Assembly: GCF_900156345.1 (NCBI RefSeq)
Contig: NZ_FTPP01000005.1
Span: 62,001 to 126,000 of the forward strand
From: Pontibacter indicus
GTDB lineage: Bacteria > Bacteroidota > Bacteroidia > Cytophagales > Hymenobacteraceae
Direction of reading: 5' to 3'
DNA length: 64,000 nucleotides
Part shown: piece by piece, positions 41,860 through 49,625 of the stretch
Layout of the letters: the number at the start of each line of letters is the position of its first letter
How positions within the stretch are numbered: the first letter of the stretch is position 1
Translations under genes and position numbers: made by a program
The notes under the pieces: generated by a model
Database searches by the model: none
Told to the model about the DNA's origin: nothing
The model's input: only the letters and a program-made list of their open reading frames with translations

Positions 41860-42432
41860 TTACCGACCTGCAATATTAGCAAAATCAAGCCAGTTTTTCA
41901 GCATGTCGAGCCCATAAGTCGTGAGCGCGGCCTCTGGGTGAAACTGCAGCGCATACAGCGGCAGGGTGCTGTGCCTGAAGGCCATGAGTTCGCCTTCGGC
42001 AGTATACGCAAGCGGCACGATGCTGTCGGGCCATTGGTTGAGAACCAGCGAATGGTAGCGCACAACGGGCATTTTCGAGGGCAGCCCGGCAAACAGCGGA
42101 TCAGGCTCACAAATGATCTCGGATATTTTGCCGTGCATGGGCTTTATACCTTTAGCGAGGCGGGCACCAAAAAACTGACCGAGCGCCTGATGCCCCAGGC
42201 AGATGCCCAGCATTGGCACCTTGTCGTGGTAATGCCGGATCACATCCATCATCACGCCTGCCTTTTGCGGCTCTCCCGGCCCGGGCGATAACACGATGCC
42301 TGTAATCGGAAGCGCCATGATCTCCTCCAGCCCCACCTCATTGCGCACCACGTGTACCTCCACCCCCAGCTGACCAAAGTAGTCGACCAGGTTGTAGGTA
42401 AAGGAGTCGAAATTGTCGAGCAGTAGAAGCAT
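41860..42432 (-). CDS. anthranilate/aminodeoxychorismate synthase glutamine amidotransferase
   Basis: A 190-residue class I glutamine amidotransferase that provides ammonia to chorismate-using enzymes (TrpE or PabB). It begins MLLLLDNFDSFTYNLVDYFGQLG. The nucleophile is in MLGICLGHQALG (C78), and the His and Glu are in LQFHPEAALT (H165, E167). The frame extends 10 codons upstream, but the ATG at 42432 gives the family start. The gene stands apart from trp or pab genes, so whether it is TrpG or PabA, or serves both, cannot be told. Its start codon touches the left end of the word-like repeat. Confidence 0.93.
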   Translation of the reverse strand: MLLLLDNFDSFTYNLVDYFGQLGVEVHVVRNEVGLEEIMALPITGIVLSPGPGEPQKAGVMMDVIRHYHDKVPMLGICLGHQALGQFFGARLAKGIKPMHGKISEIICEPDPLFAGLPSKMPVVRYHSLVLNQWPDSIVPLAYTAEGELMAFRHSTLPLYALQFHPEAALTTYGLDMLKNWLDFANIAGR

Positions 42433-42515
42433 TTTTAAATGTGCTGATTTTTTAATGTGCAAATGTGCTGGTGTGGATGTGGAGATTTGAAAATGTAGAG
42501 ATTTGGAGATGAAGC
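42430..42515 (+). repeat. word-like repeat, left border of the SRPBCC island
   Basis: From GCATTTTTAAATGTGCTG through AATGTGCAAATGTGCTGG to GATTTGAAAATGTAGAGA. The same order of words appears on the minus strand from 43729 down to 43645: GCATTTTTAATGTGCTAATG, then GATTTGAAAATGTAAGGA. The two make imperfect inverted borders around two AT-rich genes. Confidence 0.75.
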
Positions 42516-42578
42516 AATCGGCTACAGGGTTTGTAAAATGAGATAAGAACTTAATACGACCAGAAGTTATGGTTATAC

Positions 42579-43031
42579 CTAAGCACCCTCTTTTTCAAGG
42601 TAGTTCTTTAAATCAACAAGCCGCTGCCTTACATTGCTTTGAAGATTCCTTTTGATAAGTTTTCCTATAATGGTAAAAGGGAACCTTAGAGTGAATGAAT
42701 ATAAAAATACTACCTCTGTTTCGTGCTTACTAATTTCTTTAAACGTCCATGAGCCCAGGAAAGAACTAAACATAAATGGCCCTTTTGTCATTTTTACTGC
42801 TGTTACTTTAGGTCTGTAAAAAGAAACATATTCTGTCTCCATACCTATCCCATTGTGAGCTACGCAGTATGCTTTAATTCCCTTGTCTGCTTTTATAGCT
42901 CCTTCAACTAACTCTGCTCTTTTTAAGAAGGTGTCCCATACAAGTCTTTTATTATAGTCCTGTGTGTAATCAAACACTTTTTCTGCTGCCGCCTTTATAG
43001 TAATTGATTGTGAAAATTTCACAGAGCCCAT
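42579..43031 (-). CDS. SRPBCC-fold (polyketide cyclase/START-like) protein
   Basis: A 150-residue protein with the SRPBCC pattern: MGSVKFSQSITIKAAAEKVFDYTQDYNKRLVWDTFLKRAELVEGAIKADKGIKAYCVAHNG... KMTKGPFMFSSFLGSWTFKEISKHETEVVFLYSFTLRFPFTIIGKLIKRNLQSNVRQRLVDLKNYLEKEG. The N-terminal strand and the long C-terminal helix are typical. The start directly abuts the stop of the preceding gene at 43032, so the two are an operon. The base composition is AT-rich relative to flanks. It may bind a hydrophobic ligand; the ligand is unknown. Confidence 0.8.
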   Translation of the reverse strand: MGSVKFSQSITIKAAAEKVFDYTQDYNKRLVWDTFLKRAELVEGAIKADKGIKAYCVAHNGIGMETEYVSFYRPKVTAVKMTKGPFMFSSFLGSWTFKEISKHETEVVFLYSFTLRFPFTIIGKLIKRNLQSNVRQRLVDLKNYLEKEGA

Positions 43032-43541
43032 TTATTCAGAATTCTTTTTGATTGAATTTAATAAATACCTTTGAAAGGCCTTTAAAATAATATTTACAGG
43101 GAGACTGAACAAAAGGTAAAACCTGTTATCGATACTGTATTCGGTCTTAAGCCGCAATGTAGTTTTGCTACCGCTATAGGTTAAAAAGTAAGCACCTGAT
43201 AAAATTCTAAAGACTCCTTCAGAAAGCTCAAAAAAATAACCAACCCGAAAGCCCTTTTCTGGATTAAATAAAAAGGAGTACTCCTCGAAAGGCTGCCAGA
43301 CGGTGATCTCTTGTATAAACCTTTTACCTGTATCAAAATAGGCAATACGCTTTCCTCCTTTCCCTTCTGAAAGCACTTCAGCTCTTAACGGCTTAGGAAT
43401 GTCTAATAATTTGAAGATGTAAGGGTCAGAGAATTGTTCGATTTTAACATTGGTAATATTATCCCAAATTATTTCAGGCTTACCATTGATCTCAATAGAA
43501 GAATCGATACTTCTGATGGTATGATTACCGACCTTGCTCAC
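43032..43541 (-). CDS. hypothetical protein, probably SRPBCC-like
   Basis: A 169-residue AT-rich gene. The layout IRSIDSSIEINGKPEIIWDNITNVKIEQFSDPYIFKLLDIPKPLRAEVLSEGKGGKRIAYFDTGKRFIQEITVWQPFEEYSFLF resembles an SRPBCC N-terminus (ligand-binding helix-grip). It ends in SIDNRFYLLFSLPVNIILKAFQRYLLNSIKKNSE, an amphipathic C-terminal helix. No signal peptide. It is directly followed (0 bp) by a second SRPBCC gene. Function unknown; a paired or heteromeric ligand-binding role is possible. Confidence 0.7.
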   Translation of the reverse strand: MSKVGNHTIRSIDSSIEINGKPEIIWDNITNVKIEQFSDPYIFKLLDIPKPLRAEVLSEGKGGKRIAYFDTGKRFIQEITVWQPFEEYSFLFNPEKGFRVGYFFELSEGVFRILSGAYFLTYSGSKTTLRLKTEYSIDNRFYLLFSLPVNIILKAFQRYLLNSIKKNSE

Positions 43542-43644
43542 TAGCGCTTATTATTCTTAGGCATGAACATCCAAATCATGCAACTGTCGCCAAAAGGTTG
43601 TTTGATGCATTAGATTCTGCTTTTCATGCTTCTTATAAACCTCC

Positions 43645-43729
43645 ATCATCTTCAAAGCTTCAAATCCTTACATTTTCAAATCACAATTAGCACTTTAAAA
43701 AATTAACCCATTAGCACATTAAAAATGCT
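43645..43729 (-). repeat. word-like repeat, right border of the SRPBCC island
   Basis: The minus strand starts at the end of cvpA (its stop codon TAA is within GCATTTTTAATGTGC). It continues with GTGCTAATGGGTTAATTTTT, GTGCTAATTGTG and GATTTGAAAATGTAAGGA. It matches the word order of the left border at 42430-42515 in inverted orientation. Confidence 0.75.
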
Positions 43730-44237
43730 CTTTCAGCGACAGCAGCATCGACTTCACAAAGGGCATCACATAGCTCAACACGCTGAGCGCGTAGGGGGTG
43801 GTTTTGACTACAAATGGGTATACAGTGGAAGCCGCAGCCGTTTCGGGGGTGATGGCTATACCTGCCATTTCTGACACGTAGAGCAACAGGCTCAGGGCCA
43901 GGGTCCATTTCAGGGCGCCTAGCAAACCACCCAGTATATTATCAAACATACCGAACGGCGTGAAATCGATCACTTTTTTGAGCAGGATGCCCAGTACGCG
44001 CACGCCCAGGATAATGGCTACGAAAATGACCAGGAACGTGACGAAAGGCAGCAGTCCACCGGCATCGCCAATGTACTCTTTCATGATGGGCAGGCCGGAA
44101 TCTAGCAGTTTGAGGCCAAGCAAAATGCCCAGCACCAGCGCAAACAGCGAAATCAGCTCAAGCAGCAGTCCTTTGCGGAAACCCAGAAAGGCACCTACTG
44201 CGATAGGTATAGCCAGGAAAATGTCGAAGGTACTCAC
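43719..44237 (-). CDS. CvpA-family membrane protein
   Basis: A 172-residue inner-membrane protein. The typical CvpA start FDIFLAIPIAVGAFLGFRKGLLLELISLFALVLGILLGLKLLDSGLP holds the first two segments. Further segments are LLPFVTFLVIFVAIILGVRVLGILLKK and LLGALKWTLALSLLLYVSEMAG, followed by a C-terminal region. In E. coli CvpA is linked to colicin V production and envelope function. It is preceded by the yqeY gene and a terminator. The last codons overlap the right border repeat of the SRPBCC island. Confidence 0.9.
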   Translation of the reverse strand: MSTFDIFLAIPIAVGAFLGFRKGLLLELISLFALVLGILLGLKLLDSGLPIMKEYIGDAGGLLPFVTFLVIFVAIILGVRVLGILLKKVIDFTPFGMFDNILGGLLGALKWTLALSLLLYVSEMAGIAITPETAAASTVYPFVVKTTPYALSVLSYVMPFVKSMLLSLKEHF

Positions 44238-44251
44238 AGGATAGAAAATTA

Positions 44252-44284
44252 AAGGCAGAAGCGAACACCTGTCGCCTCTGCCTT
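44252..44284 (-). terminator. terminator after the yqeY gene
   Basis: AAGGCAGAAGCGA pairs with TCGCCTCTGCCTT (one G-U pair, 7-nt loop) and on the minus strand is followed by TAATTTTC. It lies between the yqeY stop and the cvpA start. Confidence 0.7.
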
Positions 44285-44340
44285 CAAATATAGTGCAATT
44301 GCTGCATTCACGCTAGTCTGCGCACTGCAAAAAACCGATC

Positions 44341-44802
44341 TTAGAAATCTGTATTATTCAGCAAATCGCTTACGGCTCTGGAAATGGCACGTCCATCGGC
44401 TTGCCCAGCCAGCTCGCGGGAGGCAACGCCCATCACTTTGCCCAGATCCGACGGGCCGCTTGCCCCGACACGCTGAATGATCTCCAGCAGACGAATGCGC
44501 AGGTCGCCCTCGTCGAGTTGCCCGGGCAGGTATTCTTCGATCACGGCAAGCTCTGCCAATTCTACCTGTTCCAGGTCGGCGCGCTGCTGTTTGGCGTATA
44601 TTTCGGCAGACTCGCGGCGCTGTTTAGCGGCTCTTGTCAGCAGCTTCATCTCCATGTCCGGGCTCAGGCCCTCTGTCCCGCCCTTCTCGGTCTCGGCCAG
44701 CATGATGAGCGACTTGATGCTACGCAATGCTTGCAGGCGGGCTTTGTCTTTTGCCAGCATCGCCTGCTTGATGTCGGCTTCTATGCGTTGTTTTAAACTC
44801 AT
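44341..44802 (-). CDS. GatB/YqeY domain protein
   Basis: A 153-residue protein of the YqeY family, related to the tRNA-binding tail domain of GatB. The start MSLKQRIEADIKQAMLAKDKARLQALRSIKSLIMLAETEKGG and the middle LLTRAAKQRRESAEIYAKQQRADLEQVELAELAVIEEYLPGQLDEGDLRIRLLEII are diagnostic, with the C-terminal GKVMGVASRELAGQADGRAISRAVSDLL. Possible role in tRNA-related metabolism, uncertain. It is divergent from pdxJ across 167 bp. Confidence 0.93.
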   Translation of the reverse strand: MSLKQRIEADIKQAMLAKDKARLQALRSIKSLIMLAETEKGGTEGLSPDMEMKLLTRAAKQRRESAEIYAKQQRADLEQVELAELAVIEEYLPGQLDEGDLRIRLLEIIQRVGASGPSDLGKVMGVASRELAGQADGRAISRAVSDLLNNTDF

Positions 44803-44969
44803 GGTTTTATTTTGTTTATGGTTATCGGCTCACGGCGCATGCCCCGCCTCGTACTTTATACACTACTACGGCAAAAGGTATAGGTTATCATCTTATTCAA
44901 AATTCCACTAATTTAGTCCTTCCGTACATATAGAATGTCAATCGGCTTAGCGGCCTTAAAATAATACCC

Positions 44970-45683
44970 ATGACCAAACTCAGTGTAAATATAAACAAAA
45001 TAGCCACGCTTCGGAACGCCCGCGGGGGCGACAGACCCAACGTGGTGCAGGCGGCCAAAGACTGCGAGCGATTTGGAGCCGAAGGTATAACCGTGCATCC
45101 TCGTCCCGACGAGCGCCACATCCGCTACCGCGATGTGTATGACCTGAAGGAAGTCGTGACCACAGAGTTCAACATCGAAGGTAACCCTACCCCCGATTTC
45201 CTCAAAATAGTGAAGGACGTACGCCCTGCACAGGCTACCCTGGTGCCGGATGCTCCGGACGCCATCACCTCCAACGCCGGCTGGGACACGCTCACGCACA
45301 AGGACTTTCTGACGGATGTGATCGGCGAGTTGAAGGAACTAGGTATACGCACCTCTATTTTCGTGGATCCGGATGTAAGAATGATCGAAGGAGCTTCTTT
45401 TGTTGGCACCGACCGGGTGGAGCTCTATACTGAGGCATACGCCAAAGGCTACCCTACCAACCCCGAGGAAGCCATTCGCTCATACCTGGTGGCAGCCCAA
45501 AAAGCACAGGAACTGGGTATCGGACTCAACGCTGGCCATGACCTGGACCTGGATAACCTTAAGTATTTGAAAGACACACTGCCGGGCCTTCTAGAAGTGA
45601 GCATCGGCCATGCGCTGATTTGTGACGCGCTATACCTGGGATTGGAAAACACGATTCAGTTATACCTGCGCCAACTCAAATAA
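44970..45683 (+). CDS. pdxJ: pyridoxine 5'-phosphate synthase
   Basis: Condenses 3-amino-2-oxopropyl phosphate with deoxyxylulose 5-phosphate to pyridoxine 5'-phosphate. The 237-residue TIM barrel starts [28 protein letters not shown]. It carries [55 protein letters not shown]-like and [18 protein letters not shown], and ends [28 protein letters not shown]. It is followed after 2 bp by the selU gene, so the two are co-transcribed. In many Bacteroidota pdxJ sits near nadK and bamA; here it lies 6 kb from them. Confidence 0.96.
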   Translation: MTKLSVNINKIATLRNARGGDRPNVVQAAKDCERFGAEGITVHPRPDERHIRYRDVYDLKEVVTTEFNIEGNPTPDFLKIVKDVRPAQATLVPDAPDAITSNAGWDTLTHKDFLTDVIGELKELGIRTSIFVDPDVRMIEGASFVGTDRVELYTEAYAKGYPTNPEEAIRSYLVAAQKAQELGIGLNAGHDLDLDNLKYLKDTLPGLLEVSIGHALICDALYLGLENTIQLYLRQLK

Positions 45684-45685
45684 CG

Positions 45686-46714
45686 GTGGTCAACAGCATC
45701 CCCATAGCGGAGTTTTTGGAGAAAGCGAAGCAGCTACCGATGCTGGACGCTCGCGCACCCAAAGAATTTGCCATCGGTCACATTCCGCAGGCACACAGTT
45801 TCCCCATTTTCTCAGACGAGGAGCGGGCCAAAGTTGGCACGGCCTACAAACAGCAGGGGCACGACCCGGCGGTGCTGATCGGCTTGGACCTGTTCGGGCC
45901 GAAGATGTCGGGGTTTGTGCGGGAGGCCGAAAAGCTGGCGCCACAGAAAGAACTGCTCGTGCACTGCTGGCGCGGAGGCATGCGCAGCGGGGCCATGGCC
46001 TGGCTGCTCGACTTCTCGGGCTTTCGGGTATACCTGCTGCAGGGTGGTTACAAAGCCTACCGCCAGTACATGCACGAACTGATAGAGCGGGAACGGCCGC
46101 TTCTTGTGCTCAGCGGCCATACCGGCAGCGGCAAAACTGACCTGCTTCCCTGCCTGCAGCAACACGGGCAACAGGTAATTGATTTGGAAGGTATAGCCAG
46201 TCACAAGGGCTCTGCCTTCGGAAGTATAGGCATGGCGCCGCAGCCGAGCACAGAGCATTTCGAGAACCTGCTGGGTATGGCTCTGCTAAAACTGAATACC
46301 CAACAGCCGCTGTGGCTCGAGGACGAGAGTCTCAGCATCGGTAAGGTGCAAGTGCCGAAGACTTTGTATGACCGGATGCAGCAGGCCCCAACTATTGTGC
46401 TCGAGGTGCCGAAGCAACTACGCATCCGGAAACTCGCCGAGGAATACTGCCGCACTGACCCAGCCCTGTTGGAGGCAGCCATCCTTAAAATTAAAAAGCG
46501 ATTGGGTGGCTTGTCCACCAAGGAAGCGCTCGAGGCGATCGCTACTGGCGACATGGAGAAGATGGTCGATATTGCCCTCACCTACTACGACAAAGCCTAT
46601 ACCTACGACTTGGCTAAAAAGCAGCAGGTGCTGCCCCTTCAACTGCAAGGTATAGATCCTGCAGAAAACGCACTGCAGGTAATTGAATTCGCAAAACAGC
46701 ATCAACTGATCTGA
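45686..46714 (+). CDS. selU: tRNA 2-selenouridine synthase
   Basis: Replaces sulfur of 2-thiouridine at the wobble position of certain tRNAs with selenium, through a geranylated intermediate. The 342-residue protein has an N-terminal rhodanese domain with the active Cys in [13 protein letters not shown] (C94) and a P-loop ATPase domain with [10 protein letters not shown] (144-151). [17 protein letters not shown] follows, and [17 protein letters not shown] is the walker-like region. The start is a GTG at 45686, 2 bp after the pdxJ stop. selD follows 2 bp downstream and supplies selenophosphate, which fixes the assignment well. Confidence 0.95.
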   Translation: MVNSIPIAEFLEKAKQLPMLDARAPKEFAIGHIPQAHSFPIFSDEERAKVGTAYKQQGHDPAVLIGLDLFGPKMSGFVREAEKLAPQKELLVHCWRGGMRSGAMAWLLDFSGFRVYLLQGGYKAYRQYMHELIERERPLLVLSGHTGSGKTDLLPCLQQHGQQVIDLEGIASHKGSAFGSIGMAPQPSTEHFENLLGMALLKLNTQQPLWLEDESLSIGKVQVPKTLYDRMQQAPTIVLEVPKQLRIRKLAEEYCRTDPALLEAAILKIKKRLGGLSTKEALEAIATGDMEKMVDIALTYYDKAYTYDLAKKQQVLPLQLQGIDPAENALQVIEFAKQHQLI

Positions 46715-46716
46715 TC

Positions 46717-47769
46717 ATGGAAGAGACTACCCAACAAGACATAAAGCTTACCCAATACAGTCATGGTGCCGGCTGCGGCTGTAAGATTTCGCCTAAAGTG
46801 CTTGACGCGATCCTGCATACGGAGGTGAGCTACCCCGAAAACAAGAACCTGCTGGTAGGCAACAGCTCCCGCGACGATGCCGCCGTGTACGACATCGGCC
46901 ATGGCCGCGCCGTCATCAGCACTACCGACTTCTTCATGCCGATCGTAGACGATGCCTACGACTTTGGGCGCATCGCCTCGGCCAACGCCATCTCAGACGT
47001 GTACGCCATGGGCGGTATACCTACCATGGCCATTGCTGTGCTGGGCTGGCCTGTGGACAAGCTGGCCCCTGAGGTAGCCAAGCGCGTGATTGAGGGCAGC
47101 CGCAGCATCTGCCACGAAGCAGGCATACCGTTGGCAGGCGGTCATAGCATCGACAGCCCGGAGCCGATCTTCGGACTGGCCGTAACGGGCATGCTTGACA
47201 TCCCGAACCTGAAGCGTAACGACACGGCTACGGTCGGCTGCGAGCTATACCTGACCAAGCCGCTGGGCGTAGGCATTCTCACCACTGCTCAGAAAAAAGC
47301 CATCCTGAAGCTAGAGCACGCGCACCTGGCACCGCAGCAGATGATGCAACTCAACAAGATCGGCGCTGAGCTGGGCCAGCTGCCGCAGGTAAAAGCCATG
47401 ACCGACGTAACGGGTTTTGGTCTGCTCGGTCACCTTTCCGAAATGTGCGAAGGCAGCGGCCTGAGCGCAGAGGTGCACTTCGACAAGGTGCCGGTTATAC
47501 CGGAAGCCTTGGAATACCTGGCACAGAAAGCTATTCCTGGCGGCACGCACCGCAACTTCGACAGCTACGGTCACAAAATAGCAGAACTCACCCCGGACCA
47601 GAAGCACCTGCTCTGCGACCCGCAGACCAGCGGCGGTCTGCTCGTAGCCGTTGATCCGGCCGGACGCGAAGAGGTGATGCAGGTATTTGAGAGGTATGGC
47701 CTGCAACTTCAACCGCTGGGCGTGCTAAAGGAACGAGGCAGCGAAGAGAGGCTGATCCAGGTGGTATAG
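46717..47769 (+). CDS. selD: selenide, water dikinase
   Basis: Makes selenophosphate from selenide and ATP. The 350-residue protein begins with the SelD catalytic motif [16 protein letters not shown] (Cys20 corresponds to E. coli Cys17, Lys23 to Lys20). A Cys rather than selenocysteine is used, as no in-frame TGA is needed. It has [46 protein letters not shown] and [11 protein letters not shown]. It is coupled to selU (2 bp). No selA, selB or selC is in the window, so selenium may be used only for tRNA here. Confidence 0.96.
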   Translation: MEETTQQDIKLTQYSHGAGCGCKISPKVLDAILHTEVSYPENKNLLVGNSSRDDAAVYDIGHGRAVISTTDFFMPIVDDAYDFGRIASANAISDVYAMGGIPTMAIAVLGWPVDKLAPEVAKRVIEGSRSICHEAGIPLAGGHSIDSPEPIFGLAVTGMLDIPNLKRNDTATVGCELYLTKPLGVGILTTAQKKAILKLEHAHLAPQQMMQLNKIGAELGQLPQVKAMTDVTGFGLLGHLSEMCEGSGLSAEVHFDKVPVIPEALEYLAQKAIPGGTHRNFDSYGHKIAELTPDQKHLLCDPQTSGGLLVAVDPAGREEVMQVFERYGLQLQPLGVLKERGSEERLIQVV

Positions 47770-47839
47770 CGACCCATTACGGCTGACTTCCGTAAGCCTA
47801 CATTAACTTATTAATAACTGACCCTGTACACTGATAAAC

Positions 47840-48610
47840 ATGAAACTACACTACAAGGAAATGGGCCATGGGCAGCCGCTGCTGATTCTGCACGGCCTCT
47901 TCGGCACATTGGATAACTGGCAGACCCTGGCCAAAAGACTGGCTGAGCACTATAATGTATTTCTGGTAGACCTGCGCAACCACGGGCGCTCCCCGCACAG
48001 CGACCAGCACGACTACGATGTAATGGCCGAAGACGTGCTGCGCCTGGTGGATGAGCTGCAGATTCCCACCCCGGCCATCATGGGCCACTCGATGGGCGGA
48101 AAAGTAGCCATGAACTATGCCCTGAAATACCCGACCCGCCTCACCAAGCTGATTGTGGTAGACATTGCGCCCAAGGCCTACCCGCCGCACCACGATGAGA
48201 TCATCGACGCCCTGCAGTCGGTAGACCTGAGCACAGTGACCAGCCGAGGCGATGTGGACGCACAGTTAGCAAAATCTATAAAGGAGGAGAGTGTACGCCT
48301 GTTCCTGATGAAGAACCTCTACCGTAAGGAGGACAATACCTTCGGTTGGCGCATGAACCTGGACACTATTGAGCAGAATTACGAAAACGTGGCGGCCGCC
48401 ATTACCTCTGACATTCCTTTCAAGAAAAGCACGCTCTTCATCAAAGGAGGCAGATCCAGGTATATCCTGCCGGAAGATGTTTATTCTTCCATCGAGCATT
48501 TGTTCACGCTGGTGCAGGTAGAGACGATACCGGATGCAGGCCACTGGGTGCACGCCGAGGCGCCTGACCAGGTATACGACCTGGTAGCCAGGTTCCTGGA
48601 AACCGACTAA
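47840..48610 (+). CDS. alpha/beta hydrolase, YbfF-like esterase
   Basis: A 256-residue alpha/beta hydrolase. The oxyanion region is LLILHGLFGTLDNWQTLAKRLAEHYNVFLVDLRNHGRSPHS. The nucleophile Ser is in IMGHSMGGKVAMNYAL (about S98), the acid in DVDAQLAKSI or ILPEDVYS, and the His in IPDAGHWVHAEAP. The HGLFG.. DNW and DLRNHGRSPHS regions are typical of the YbfF/esterase group that hydrolyses acyl-CoA or short esters in E. coli. It follows selD after 70 bp. The substrate is unknown. Confidence 0.9.
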   Translation: MKLHYKEMGHGQPLLILHGLFGTLDNWQTLAKRLAEHYNVFLVDLRNHGRSPHSDQHDYDVMAEDVLRLVDELQIPTPAIMGHSMGGKVAMNYALKYPTRLTKLIVVDIAPKAYPPHHDEIIDALQSVDLSTVTSRGDVDAQLAKSIKEESVRLFLMKNLYRKEDNTFGWRMNLDTIEQNYENVAAAITSDIPFKKSTLFIKGGRSRYILPEDVYSSIEHLFTLVQVETIPDAGHWVHAEAPDQVYDLVARFLETD

Positions 48611-48734
48611 GTCTTTTCCATTTTCAAGATAAGATGATGGGCAAAACCGGCCTGACCTTGCAGTGTGCACAGCTCCTGCGAGTGTTTGGGCTAGCTACAG
48701 AAGTATGATGGGCAACCCATCGCACTGATACCCC

Positions 48735-48761
48735 AAAGCCGCAGTCCAAAGCTGCGGCTTT
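48735..48761 (+). terminator. terminator after the esterase gene
   Basis: AAAGCCGCAG pairs with CTGCGGCTTT (10-bp perfect stem, 7-nt loop). The T-run is short (TTTC), so strength is moderate. Confidence 0.7.
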
Positions 48762-48789
48762 CATCTAAGGTATAGCCGCCGCAACAGGT

Positions 48790-48843
48790 ATACTCCACCA
48801 CCATTTAACCATTCAACAATTAAGCAATTAAGCAATTTACCCC
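48790..48843. repeat. AT-rich word-like repeat upstream of the RsmI-like gene
   Basis: ATTTAACCATTCAACAATTAAGCAATTAAGC-type wording; the complement (GCTTAATTGTTGAATGG words) resembles 16617-16655 (GATTAAGTGATTGTGTGAATTG). It is likely a member of the same degenerate family seen near 18.1, 42.5 and 43.7 kb. Confidence 0.45.
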
Positions 48844-48845
48844 AT

Positions 48846-49562
48846 ATGAAGAAGACCGGCACGCTATACCTGATACCTACCATCCTTGCCGAGGACACCG
48901 CTGATCAGGTGATATCGCCTCAGGTGAAGGACACGGTGCGTCGCCTCACCTACTTTATCGTGGAGAACCTGCGCACGGCCCGGCGCTTTGTCAAAAGCAT
49001 CTGCCCGGAACTGGTTATTGAGCAGCTGCATTTCGTGCAGGTAGATAAAGACGCGACACCTGCCCAGGTACAGGCCTCTTTGAAACCACTGCTGGAGCAA
49101 GGTATAGACGCGGGTATTATCTCGGAAGCAGGTTGCCCAGGCATAGCTGACCCCGGTGCCGAGGTGGCCAAGTATGCGCATCAGAAAGGTATACGCGTGG
49201 TGCCTTTTGCCGGACCTTCGGCCATTCTGCTCAGCCTGATGGCCAGCGGCTTCAATGGCCAGCGCTTCGCCTTCCATGGATACCTGCCCATCGAGAAGGG
49301 ACTACGCCTGCAGGCGCTGCGCAACCTGGAGAAAGAAATGCTGCAGCGGGACCAGACACAGATTTTCATGGAGACGCCCTACCGCAACAACAAACTCCTT
49401 GAGGACCTGGTACAGACCTTGAGCGGAAGTACCCGCCTCTGTATTGCGGCTAACATCACCTCGCCCGAGCATGAGTTTATCCAGACCAAAACCATCGCCG
49501 AATGGAAAGGCAAGCTACCGGACATCCACAAACAGCCGGCGGTGTTTCTGATCTATAAGTAA
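48846..49562 (+). CDS. SAM-dependent tetrapyrrole-methylase-fold enzyme (RsmI-like)
   Basis: A 238-residue methyltransferase of the SAM/tetrapyrrole methylase fold. It starts GTLYLIPTILAEDTADQVISPQVKDTVRRLTYFIVENLRTARRFVKSI. The central GIDAGIISEAGCPGIADPGAEVAKYAHQKGIRVVPFAGPSAILLSLMASGFNGQRFAFHGYLP resembles RsmI (16S rRNA C1402 ribose methylation). It ends CIAANITSPEHEFIQTKTIAEWKGKLPDIHKQPAVFLIYK. It lacks the long C-terminal part of full RsmI (about 285 residues), so it is a short relative common in Bacteroidota. The exact target is uncertain. Confidence 0.85.
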   Translation: MKKTGTLYLIPTILAEDTADQVISPQVKDTVRRLTYFIVENLRTARRFVKSICPELVIEQLHFVQVDKDATPAQVQASLKPLLEQGIDAGIISEAGCPGIADPGAEVAKYAHQKGIRVVPFAGPSAILLSLMASGFNGQRFAFHGYLPIEKGLRLQALRNLEKEMLQRDQTQIFMETPYRNNKLLEDLVQTLSGSTRLCIAANITSPEHEFIQTKTIAEWKGKLPDIHKQPAVFLIYK

Positions 49563-49625
49563 ACTACCTGAAGGCGCGCTTCACCAAAGCTTGCTTTTGG
49601 CTGACCTATACCTGCATACTGGCAT

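Larger units (their letters stand above)
42430..43729. mobile_element. candidate inserted AT-rich island with two SRPBCC-like genes
   Basis: This 1.3-kb segment between the amidotransferase and cvpA genes is visibly richer in A and T than both neighbours, including inside its two genes. It is bordered by inverted word-like repeats that abut the amidotransferase start codon and the cvpA stop codon. No transposase is present and I could not define target-site duplications. Insertion by transfer is an inference from composition and borders. Confidence 0.45.
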
